Below are positions 46,833 through 56,900 of a DNA stretch of 64,000 bases, in pieces. Below the pieces are notes generated by a model. That model did no database searches. It had not been told where the DNA came from and saw nothing but the letters and a program-made list of their open reading frames with translations. Made by a program: the position numbers and the translations under genes. The stretch comes from Lomentospora prolificans (lineage: Eukaryota > Ascomycota > Sordariomycetes > Microascales > Microascaceae), in contig JARFXM010000004.1 in the NCBI GenBank assembly GCA_029532625.1, positions 2,604,001-2,668,000 of the forward strand. Direction: 5' to 3'. Each line of letters begins with the position of its first letter. Position 1 is the first letter of the stretch.

Positions 46833-47217
46833 TAGGAAGGTCATCGGGCTAAGGCCTCTTCGAAGCAGCGCGATAAGGACAGGAAGCCTCATACGAGATG
46901 TGTTCAATGCCAGCAAGAGCGATTGTACCACAGTGACTCTCGGGGCGACGTTCCAAGACGGCCAGCATACCGTTGGCGAACTGATGACCAGTAGAGTGCG
47001 GGTTCCGCCAGGGAGTGATTGTTCATAACGGTGTGTCTCGCAGCAGACGCGGAGAGAGGCGGCCACAGATCAATAGTGATAACCCCATCAGAAATTATAC
47101 TTGTCGTAACACATCAGGAAGCAGACCTATGGATGAGTGTACCGGCTCTTCTGCCGAGACTTTCTGCATGCGATGATCTTGGTGTCTATCCGGAAATGTA
47201 AACGCAACCTTTGTCGT
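46833..47217. other. Convergent spacer
   Basis: A 385-bp spacer between the stop codons of the aldo-keto reductase and the phosphopantetheinyl transferase genes. No gene was seen. Confidence 0.65.
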
Positions 47218-47794
47218 TCAAGTGGTATCGTATGCTTGATTCATCGGGTTGAATCCCAGACATACGGCCGTCGCATAATCGCCGTCGTGGCTAATTGACA
47301 CCATGGACATCTGGTCCGCCTCCTCCCCTCGTATAACAGCAACAATAGGCCCCGACTCCTCGCTCTCATCCGCAGGTCGAATCACGATATCGTGCCACGT
47401 CAATCGCCGGAACGGATGCGCCTTGAAAGCCGCCTCTTTCGCCGCGAACCTAACCAATTCCGATCACCCACATCACAAGTTAGCTCAACTTCCACTCTGC
47501 CTCGGAACCCTGCCCTTTCGGAAACTGCAAGAGAGCCATTTGGAAAGAAACGAACCGTCCAGCAATAAACTCCGCAGTCTTGAGATCCCCCCACGGGCCG
47601 GTCCCGTGATACCTCTCCCCCAACACGCGCCGCACGCGCGATAATGCCCTCTCCTCGGGCGAGAGGACCCGGTCGACGAAGCGCCGGCCGCGCGTCGGGT
47701 TCGTGAGGAGCGAGAGGATGCGCGAGACGCGGCAGATGTCGGTGCCGACGTAGAGGGGGAAGGGGAAGGGGAGAATCGGCTTGGGTGGTTTCAT
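47218..47794 (-). CDS. AcpS-type 4'-phosphopantetheinyl transferase (Ppt2-like)
   Basis: Two exons (47794-47556, 47449-47218) give 156 residues, right for an AcpS-type enzyme. The first conserved motif is YVGTDICRVSRI with magnesium ligand D19. The second is FAAKEAAFKAH with E85 and K89, and MVSISHDGDYATAVCLGF lies near the end. The enzyme moves 4'-phosphopantetheine from coenzyme A to a carrier-protein serine; Ppt2 serves the mitochondrial acyl carrier protein. The frame stays open upstream of the chosen ATG, and an ATG at 47956 would add 54 residues (MLHFSAPTLHLGF...) resembling a mitochondrial presequence. That extension passes through a Lys run encoded by a T-rich tract (plus strand 47798-47823), so the true start is uncertain. 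Confidence 0.88.
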
Positions 47795-48567
47795 CCTTTT
47801 TTTTTCTTTTTTTTTTTTTTTTTCCCGGTTTATTGGGCGTCTTTTCCTTTCTTTTGGTTGGGGGTTGTCGTTGTGTCGTCGTTGTTGATAGAGGGAAGCT
47901 GCACTCGTTGGTGGGATGAATCCAAGGTGGAGGGTTGGGGCTGAGAAGTGAAGCATGAGGATTTGGGATGGATGAGCTGGTTTTTCTTCGGGGAGCTTTA
48001 TCGATAAGAGATTGCGACGATCAAGAGCTCCACTTCGTTGCAACGCGACGGCAATCGAAACTTAGACCACGTCGGCGCCCCACCCCGGACGACGGGCGCC
48101 CGGCGCCGGCGCTCTGATCGGAGTTCAAAGTCTAAACGCGACGAAAGATATTCTATATTAAGAGGCTAGTGACCATCCTTTCGGATGTTTAGTTGTCACT
48201 CTTGGGATGCCGATTTTACCTTGTTTCATTAGCGGGGTGATTGTCGTGGTGGGAAGAATATTAGTTCAATTACTACTCAGTACGAGAACGAAAATACATG
48301 TAGTCCTTGGGAAAAAGAAAAAAAAAATGTCCCGATATCCATACACGTCAGATAAATAGTAGGTAATTCACCGGCTGCCCAATACCAACAAAAATAAAGC
48401 GTTAGGTTAGGCCCCCTTCTTCCACCGATGCCAACACACCGTTATCACAACTATCCAGCCCCGTAACATACAAGGCTAATTCTTCATCACATTTGGGGAT
48501 ACGTAGCTGCATCACGAATTACCAAAGCGCGCTACAGATTGGTTTTCCACCCCGGAATATTCCTCGA
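47795..48567. other. Transferase leader and DUF1774 3' region
   Basis: This 773-bp stretch includes the T-rich tract at 47798-47823 just upstream of the transferase start, the open in-frame extension to about 48043, a GC-rich patch at 48070-48110 and AT-rich 3' sequence of the DUF1774 gene. No separate gene was seen. Confidence 0.6.
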
Positions 48568-49711
48568 CTAGTTCTCATCGTTGAGAAGAGGAGCTCGCTC
48601 CTGGTCAGCAGGAATGGTGGTCTCGCGGCGGGCCCAGGCGCGACTAGCGACAACGCTGCTGCTGACGAACAGGGTAGCCATGCTAACGAACGCGAAGATC
48701 CACTGGAGAGCGATGACCTTATGGAAAAACTGACCGACACCGAGAGCAGCCGAGAGGATACTGAGGGCAAATCCGATGGTGTAATCCTAGGATTGCGAGA
48801 ACCGTTAGCGTTGTTGGGTCAAACAAGCATTGACGCGACCGCGTTAGGAGACGTCAAGAGCACCAGAACGTACGTTGAAGACCAAGAGGCAGAAGTGCCC
48901 AAAGACTGGGATAGACCAGATAAAAATGTTTGCGAAGACTCGACCAACAAAGTGGTTGGGGTGGTGGACCGTGAGAGCACCATTCCAGTACAGGGCGACA
49001 AAAGCCCAGGCTAGGGGAGCCGAGGCGACAGGGATGTGGATGAGAAGGGGGCTAGTACGGTGGAGGAAGTAGAGATTCAATAGATTGAAGAAGTTGATGA
49101 CCTGAATAACCTCGGCCCAGACGAAGTGGGACCGGACGAAGAGCATCACAAAGGCAAAGTGGAGGATGTTGTTGAGAATAAAGTGGCTGCCAACATTGGC
49201 GGCCGTTGTGACGCGGGCGGCATCATTGGAGAATAACTGGGTAACATAGCCTATTTGCAAGAGGAAAACGAGAATCCTGCGGACGAAAAGCAGGTAAGCA
49301 AGGAACCGACAATGTGTCCAAAGAAGGGAGGGGAACATAATCTAGTACAGCTGGTCTAGACTTACCAGTAGATGCTAGCAATGATTGGGTTCAGGGTGAA
49401 TCCGGTAGGATAGAGGTCGTTAAGATCCCATATTCTTCTCCTGATTGTGAAACCATCGCGGGGCTCATCAACAGTATAGTATACCGAGGTGAGCACGGTC
49501 AACAGCCAGGTCAGAAGCGTGAGGACCTTGTAGGTTGTGATGGATTGGGCAGTGTGGGTTTCGCGCTTAGCGAAAGGGTTCCCTATGGATAAGCAGGAAA
49601 ATGCGCGTTAGCTACGAGAGGGTGTTGAGGTATGCAAAGGTTGTTTGTGTTGGGGGGGGGGGGGGGAATCTTCGAGCGAAGTGTGCACATACAGGCGTGA
49701 TAGTCCACCAT
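48568..49711 (-). CDS. DUF1774 fungal multispanning membrane protein
   Basis: Four exons (49711-49693, 49582-49366, 49276-48874, 48786-48568) give 285 residues. The first exon is 19 nt (MVDYHA plus one base). The family opening then reads WNPFAKRETHTAQSITTYKV. About eight hydrophobic segments follow, including LLTWLLTVLTSVYYT, ASIYWILVFLLQIGYV, ANVGSHFILNNILHFAFVML, FVRSHFVWAEVIQVINFFNL, VASAPLAWAFVALYWNGA and VIALQWIFAFVSMATLFVSS. The tail ends DQERAPLLNDEN. Similar proteins are catalogued as fungal DUF1774, with no known function. Splice phases agree at all three introns. Intron 1 contains a run of 15 G on the plus strand (49652-49666). The gene is the last ordinary gene before the transposon block. 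Confidence 0.87.
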
Positions 49712-50570
49712 TGTCTCTGCAGTCGGGAATCGTCCGGCTTTCAAGTGGGATAGATTTCTCAATCTTGATCTCGTTCCCTAGATAATTAGGCTATTCCAGA
49801 CAAGTTGAAAAGAGCTTGGCCGAGATCGTCTGACGGATGGAATCAAAACTGAGGTTGACTTGCTAATGAGTGAGATCTCAAGAAGGGGAAGGGGAGTGGG
49901 ACGAAACAAGGTGGGGTGTCTGGGGTGTCTTGGATATTTAAGAGGAAAAAAGAGGCAAGTTCTTAATATGGACGATCGGTCGACTTGATGTGATGTAGCT
50001 CGAGGAGTGCTGGCTATTTGTGCGTGGTGCACCGCCAGCTACTTTTTGAATTATGGAGGCGTAATCTATGACGGAAGGTATGGCAGAGGGAGACGCAGGA
50101 TGCTCCTAACTCGTAACTGCATGTTGATGCTACGGCCCGGAAGGTGGGCAGCAGAGTGTGAGACCAGTGGGCTCGCGTGTACAGGAGCCGTACAGGCGCA
50201 TGGCTAGTACAAGGAAGGCAGGAGGGACCAACCTACAGCGGGTACATGATGAATACATAGCTGGCTCCTGCGGGGTGCATGCGTCACCAGTAGCTTTTCG
50301 ACCTCTCATGTCTCAGCATTGCCCCCCATGGTGGATCAGTGCATTCAACGTTTATTGACTCTGGACAAGCTTTTTGAAAGTGCTTTGGCCACTTTTGCGG
50401 GGAAAGGTTTGTGCTTTCCAGCTTTTTTTTTTTTTTCTTTTACTCGCCTGGAGTGCCTGCTCCAATGTCTGTGGTGGTGTGATAGGACGCTAAGCCTTTA
50501 AGGGGTACCTATCCCTGGACTGTAATATGCAGGAGTCAGGGGTACCTCATGTATTTAAGGTGTCCGAATT
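49712..50570. other. Promoter region and edge of the repeat block
   Basis: This 0.86-kb stretch holds the DUF1774 promoter, a T run at 50425-50438 and the last unmutated sequence before composition shifts to AT-rich repeat DNA at about 50570. No gene was supported. Confidence 0.6.
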
Positions 50571-50604
50571 AGCAGCCATCGCCCACCCAAAAATGATCCC
50601 TCTG

Positions 50605-50622
50605 AATCAATCAATCAATCAA
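50605..50622. repeat. AATC tetranucleotide microsatellite
   Basis: About four and a half perfect AATC units lie at the left edge of the repeat block. Confidence 0.85.
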
Positions 50623-51569
50623 CCGAATATTCATCATCAACAATCAATTATCATCATCGATCCTTCCACACTTCAAAAAATAATCATCTATTATCAGTAA
50701 TTCCTTCCCATTCAAAATAAGTCGAATATCACATATTTCACTAAATCCAAAAATCATCCTAATCAACTCTTCCTCTAAAAATATCAGATCACTAACAGTT
50801 ATAAGCCCAAAAACCCTCTAATAAATCAAAAAGAATCACTAAAAAGAATATTAGTAATATCACAAAGATCTATTAAAGAAACAATTCTCAAACTAAAAAA
50901 GATCAATTCCACCCTCAAAAGGCAAAAAAAGAAGACAAAATAGATTCTCAGGACAGCTTCAACACCCCTACAATCTTCATCCTAACAAAACAGTCAGATT
51001 ATATATAGTAGGAAAAAGATATTCGTATTAAGGTAGAAAGCCTTGAAATTTAGGACTATATTAACTTATAAGGGACTTAGAATCTACCTAAAGTACCTCC
51101 TCTCCTCATAATATCTGAATATATTAAGGAGAAGATAAGGATCTTCAATGAAACCCACTAAATAGGGTTAAGTAAAGAGTATAGAACTCATACTATATTA
51201 ATAGGGTAGGAAGTGCTCAAGAGTAAGTAGGTAGTGTATAGAACTTAGCTAATGACTCTATACTCTGCTAACTAGTATGTACTCTTAGCCTGCTGTATAG
51301 AATCCAACCACATAGAATTGAGGCTAAGCAGCCTCTAAAAGTATATAAAACAGTCATATAAGGGTCTTGACCCAGGAGGAAGGTATGGCTAAGAGCCAGA
51401 CCTAGCCACATATGACCACACTGAGCACCAGCCAGCTGCCACCCTTGGCTAGGCAGCACCACATAAACCAGCATCCTAGTATAAGTAGTAGCACTAAATG
51501 GATTAATAGATAGGTATAATTCAGCAACTCTGAATAAACTAGTATACTAGCATAGTCTAGTAGAGCTAA

Positions 51570-51653
51570 ACCCCTAAGAGCAGCAACTACACCCCTAAGA
51601 GTAATAACTACACCCCTAAGAGTAGCAACTATATCCCTACTAGTAGTAACTAC
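51570..51653. repeat. 21-bp tandem repeat, four copies
   Basis: Four adjacent 21-bp units begin ACCCCTAAGAG and end AACTAC, at 51570, 51591, 51612 and 51633. They differ mainly by C/T and G/A changes; the fourth is the most diverged. The repeat lies in the presumed LTR or leader of the outer element. Confidence 0.85.
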
Positions 51654-53519
51654 CTATATAGGGGTAGAACTCTATAAGAAGGATAGATAGCTCTTAGGAG
51701 ACCCTTAACTTAGATCTTCCCTCTTTATTATTTAAGGTTTAATATACTATAAATTATTACTTAAGCCTTCTCTAATAAAACTATAATATATTAAATAATC
51801 AACCTAATAACAAATAGAATAGAATAATAAGTAGAATAAAAAATAGAATAGAATAGAATATATAAGTAGAATAGAATTATAATAATAAGCTCACTTTAAC
51901 CCTAAAGGGTTAGTAGTAAAAACCTCCTAGATACCTCACTTATATAAGCCTAATAATCAGTAAGTACTCTTAAATATAATTACTATAGATCTAGAGCTCC
52001 TTAGCTAGATCTACTAGTAGTTCTTAAGTACCCTTACTTCCCCTCTTCTACCCTTTATAGATACCCTATAATTAAAGGTCCTAAGAGGTAAAATCCTAGA
52101 AATCATAGAAATAAGAGCAAATAGAAATACTATATTAGAAGTAAAGAGAAAGGCCTTAGTATAGCCTATATAGAATAATAACCTAAGTAACCTCTAGTTC
52201 TTCCTAGATAATATTATCTTTAAACTAAATAAAGATAGGCTATAAGGTCTAATTAAAAGTAATAAAGTTACTTAGTATAAAATCATATATATAATCCTAT
52301 CTAATAAGAGATAGAGAATCTACTAGTTCTAGGCTAGTAGTAGGACAAGTAGAGCCTACCCCCTCCTAGAGCTACTATAGTATATCACCTATATATTTAA
52401 TAATACCTAACCCTAGGCTATAGCTTAAGACTAGCTCTATAGCCTTATCTAAGCTAATAGCTAGATATTTAGAGAATTCTTCCCTATCTTTAATAATATT
52501 ATAATAACTATAAGAAGGAGCTACTAGGATAATACCTTATAGCTTACCTAGCTAAGGAATACTCTATCCCCTACCTTAAAAGATAAGTTAGTAGCTACTA
52601 ATATACCTATAGACTACTTTAACTATATTAGAGTACTCTACCTAATTATATAGTATTTTAAATAAACCTAGTACTTTAGAGTACTCTACTAGGAGTAGAG
52701 GTACTTATCTAGGAATAAAGGAAATAGATTATAAACCCCTTAGTAAGTATACCCTAACTATAAGTAGGGACTTTAAAACTACCCCTCCTAGAGTAGACTA
52801 AGCCTAGAAAACCCCTTAAGGGATATAGATAGTAATATCTATATAAGTAGTATCTAAACCTATAATATTAGATAACCTAGGGCTAAAAGAGTAAAATAGG
52901 TAGATAATAATAAGATTAATAGAAGGAGGAGGGAATACTAATACCTCTGCTATAGTAGCAAAGGCCACTTTATTAGTAAGTATCCTTATATAATAGTATA
53001 TAACCTATAGGATACTATAGGTATTTATAGTATTAAAAGTGCTCTAATCTTAGAAGAAGACTCTAAAAAAGAGGGAAATAAGTAATCTTAGAGTAAAGAT
53101 AAACCTTAAGGCTAACTAAAATAGAGAGGGTAGATATATTTAATAGATAAATAGAAGTTAAACCTACCCTTATCTCTATAATTATAAATAACCTAGAACT
53201 TATCTACCTATTAGTAAATAAAAGGTATAAGTATTATACTACTATTAATAAGGAACTAATAGAATAGCTTTAGATCCTAATTACCTATATCCTACTAAGA
53301 GTAGTATAGGGCACTTCAGGAGTAATATAGTAGACTACTATCTAAGGGTTAGCTATATTTATAGTTAAAATCACTAATTTCACCTAGGCTATATATACCT
53401 ATATTATACCCCTCCTAGAATACCCTTTAATCCTAGGGAAGCTATAGCTCCTTTAGAATAAAGCCTTCTCTATCCTATATAAGAAGCACCTCTGGTATAA
53501 TAGAGCTAATAAGTAGGTA

Positions 53520-53524
53520 CTATA
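53520..53524. repeat. Target-site duplication CTATA, left copy
   Basis: The left copy of the 5-bp duplication made by insertion of the nested element; it matches 60710-60714 exactly. Confidence 0.85.
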
Positions 53525-53919
53525 TGTGACGTTCCAACACTTCCGATAGGGTTAGTCGCTTTAAGGTTAGAACAGTCAGGCCTATTAGTAGATAAGTGAG
53601 GCAGTCAGATAGTAATAATAAAGGTCCATAATATATATTCAAGTATGGTTCATAGAGTAACTTGAATTAACTACTAGAGAGAGTTGAAAGATAAACTAGA
53701 TACATAGTAGAACCTGTAGTTTATATAGATGTTTCCCTTCCACGCTCTCCCGGATCACTCCGGCTCACTGTGACCCCGTACGATCTGGGTCACTTATGGA
53801 TCACCATAAGCACGGGTAATCCGTTGTTTCCTGTGATCCTGGTACACTTCTATAGTTTATCCTTTTCTACTAGTCTTAACTACCTGGCCTCCTCTCTTAG
53901 CTAAGTGTAGCTATGATAT
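53525..53919 (-). repeat. 3' LTR of the nested element
   Basis: A 395-bp direct repeat of 60316-60709. Read on the plus strand it begins TGTGACGTTCC and ends near GCTATGATA. The middle (about 53720-53875) stays GC-rich with many CpA and TpG dinucleotides, unlike the TpA-saturated interior. The terminal TG...CA ends are partly changed by G-to-A and C-to-T mutation. Confidence 0.9.
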
Positions 53920-56900
53920 AATACCTCCCCTCTTTTAGTCTTTGTCCCTAAAGACCTATAAGTAGACCTTCTACCTATTAGTTCCTTATTTTCGTAAGTT
54001 CCTCCTTATTCTACTAAAATATTCCTGTTATAATTACTGCTATACCTGACCACACCTATAGATCCTATTCTAAAGCTTCCTATAACCATTTAACCTTAGC
54101 TGACACAATTAAGTTACTAGGTGCTAAGACTGAGATGCTATATATATATTATTTTAAAAACAATAGGGCGTGCGTAATGAGTAAAGGGTCCTCCTAGTGT
54201 GTAGAGTGTGTGCAGCAGGGTAGGTCATATAATAGGGTTTTTGTAGCTTCTACTCATAAGCCTCCTATCCTTCTTGGATCCTTGTTTTGGTTACTGACTG
54301 CCCCCCTAGTTACCTATCTTCTATAAGAGTAGAGAAAACTAGAAAAGGAGGAGGTAGAGGTAGAGGAGGTATTATTCATCCTCTAGACATAACTATCTAT
54401 AGTAGTGAACCACCTAGTATACATCCATCAGTTAAAGAAGAGCATTAAGGCAAAGAGTTTAGAAATATTTAAGAGAGGGATCTAAGGCCTAGATAAGGAG
54501 GATAGTACCTACTTCTCTATCTAGGAGTCTTATATAATAGAGGACCTCTAATCTTTTAGGGTTTCTAATCCTACTAATTAGTCCTCCTTAGGTTTAGGGG
54601 ATGGTTTTATAGACTTAGGTCCTTTAGTTAATCCAGGTTCCTCCAGTAGAATATAGTAAGAAGTTATTAGCTCTTTATTAAATATTTAATAGGCTCCTAA
54701 GTATTTTTAGTATATTTAAAATTTTTCTATTTAACTAAATATTTAACCTTCCTATTATCATTTATTAAGTTAAGAATTTTCTCAGTGTCCTAAATATCTT
54801 CTTTAAGTTTAACCATTATAGATTCTTCTATAGGTATATTATTATATACTAGTTTAAGTAATACTATATGGAAAATTAGGTATCTCTTTATTCCTTCTAG
54901 TAGTTCTAGTTTATAATTAACTTCTAAAACTTTTTATTTAACTAGGAATAGTCTTAGTTTCTTATAATCTAGCTTATTACTTAGTTATATAATTTTAATC
55001 TAGGGGTCCCTAGTTCCTAGTTTCTTTTATAATAACTAAACCTTACTTCCCTCCTTAAAGGTTAGTCCCTTAATCCTTTTCCTATCTATATAGTACTTTA
55101 TCCTTTATTTTATAAACTCTAGTTCTTCTATTAGTTACTTATAGAGTTCCTTCATTTTATCTAATTAGATAATTACTTATTCAGCCTATGTTTTTATTCC
55201 TATAGGCTTAAATCCTATCTTAGGTTATATTCTATAGTTTATATAGAATAGTAATATTCCTATACTTTCTAATATATTAGTATTATAAGTATACTAAGCT
55301 AGGGGTAGTAGTACTACCTAGTTATTTTATTCCTAGTTAATATAGTATTATAGGTAGATTTCTAGTATTTAATTTACCTATTCTACCTATCCTTAGGTTT
55401 CAGGATAGTAGGCTATAGATAACTTATAGTTAATTCCTAACCTATCTGAAAGACTCTACTAGAAGTAGGAAGTAAAGATGCTTCCTCTATTAGTATTAAT
55501 CTCTTCTAGTAGGTTATGGTTTGTAGCCACTGTTCGTAGGAATAGTTCTATGAATCAGGGTACTTTTATAACTTTATTACAGGGTATAAAGTAAGTATAT
55601 TTCATAAGTTGATCTATAACTACCATAATGCTGTCATATTTAACTCCTATAGTTAGATCTTCTAACTTTAGTAATTTGATAATAAAGTTAATAATAATCT
55701 TTTACTATAGTACTTCTAGTACTAGTATTAGCTATAATAGCCCTTGCAGCTTATGTTGTGAGTTTTTGTTCTTTATATATAAAGTATATTCAGCAAGTAC
55801 TTCCTTAACTACTATTTTTAGCTATAGGATAAGGTATCCTCTTGGTATTCTTTTGATTATTTTCATGATCCCTAGGTACCTACTAAGTAGTGACTCATGT
55901 ATTACTTGTATTAGTTCCTTAGCTAGTTCTGGGGGTACTGGTGTATTCTTCTTATATTATTCTTGTTTTAGATCCCTATAGTAATTTTTAATTTCTTCTA
56001 TTACCTTGGTAGTAGTGTTGACTTAGTAGCTTGCTGCTAGTTGCTATAGGCTTCCTTATTTGTTGTAATAGAATATTATACTTGCTTCCTTAGGTATCTT
56101 CTAGAAGTGGTCTAGTTGTTAGCTAAGTGTGTCAGCTCATCCGTTTTCTTTTCCTTTAATATATATAATTTTGAAGTCATATTCAGAGAGGAATTCAGCC
56201 TATTAGACTTATTGCTTATTTAATTCCTTAGTAGTTGTAAAGTTAGTAAGGTTCTTATAATTAGAATAGATAATAATAGGGTATTTTACCCCTATAAGGT
56301 AATATTTCTATTCCTTGAAGGCTTTAACAATTGCTATAAGTTCTTTATCTAGGATCCTATATTATAGTATAGGTCCACTTAACTTTTTTGATATAAAAGT
56401 GATTAGGTGTATCCTTCCTTGTTTATCTCTTTGTCTAAGTTGTGCTCCTAGGGCATAGTCTGATACATCTGTCTTAACTTTGAAAGGTTTACTAGGGTCT
56501 GCTTTATATAATACTAGTCTCTTATAAATACTCTATTTTACTTCTTAGAATACTTATTACTATTCTAGCCCCTATACAAAGGTGTTCTTATTCTTTATAA
56601 GTTCTATAAGAGGCCTAACTCTTTTACTATAGTCCTTCAGGAACCTCCTATAGAAATTGATGAATCCTAGGAATCCCTATACTTTAGTAACCATCTAAGG
56701 TACTAGCTAGTCAAGTATAGCTTTGACTTTTGATTCCTATATTCTGATTTCTCCTGGTTAGATAGTATATCTAAGGAAGTCTACTTCTTATATATAGAAG
56801 TGACTTTTCTTTAGTTCTACTAATAAGTTGGTATTATAGAGTTTTTATAGTACCTTTTTGATATATTCCTTATATTCCTCTAAGGTCTCCAAGAAGATAA

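Larger units (their letters stand above)
50571..53519 (+). mobile_element. Chromodomain-type Ty3/gypsy element, left part (RIP-degraded)
   Basis: This is the left part of the outer retrotransposon, interrupted at 53520-53524 by a second element. A leader, and probably an LTR, occupies about 50.6-51.9 kb, with a TATA-like segment near 51338. Gag and protease remnants follow on the plus strand. A zinc knuckle at 52942-52983 keeps the C-x2-C-x4-H-x4-C spacing, but its three cysteine codons are now TAC/TAT. A frame at about 53350-53510 recalls the protease-RT junction (FIVKITNFT, YPLILGKL). Many TAG/TAA stops arise where TGG or CAG codons are expected, as RIP produces. It is inactive. The left boundary is an estimate because the right LTR is outside the window. 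Confidence 0.75.

Noticed and set aside
51570..51653. CRISPR-like array
   Set aside because: Adjacent 21-bp units have no spacers, and the genome is fungal.
55628..55981. Plus-strand open frame of 117 codons in the repeat block
   Set aside because: Lies antisense to the integrase core of the nested element; the minus strand gives recognisable integrase sequence.
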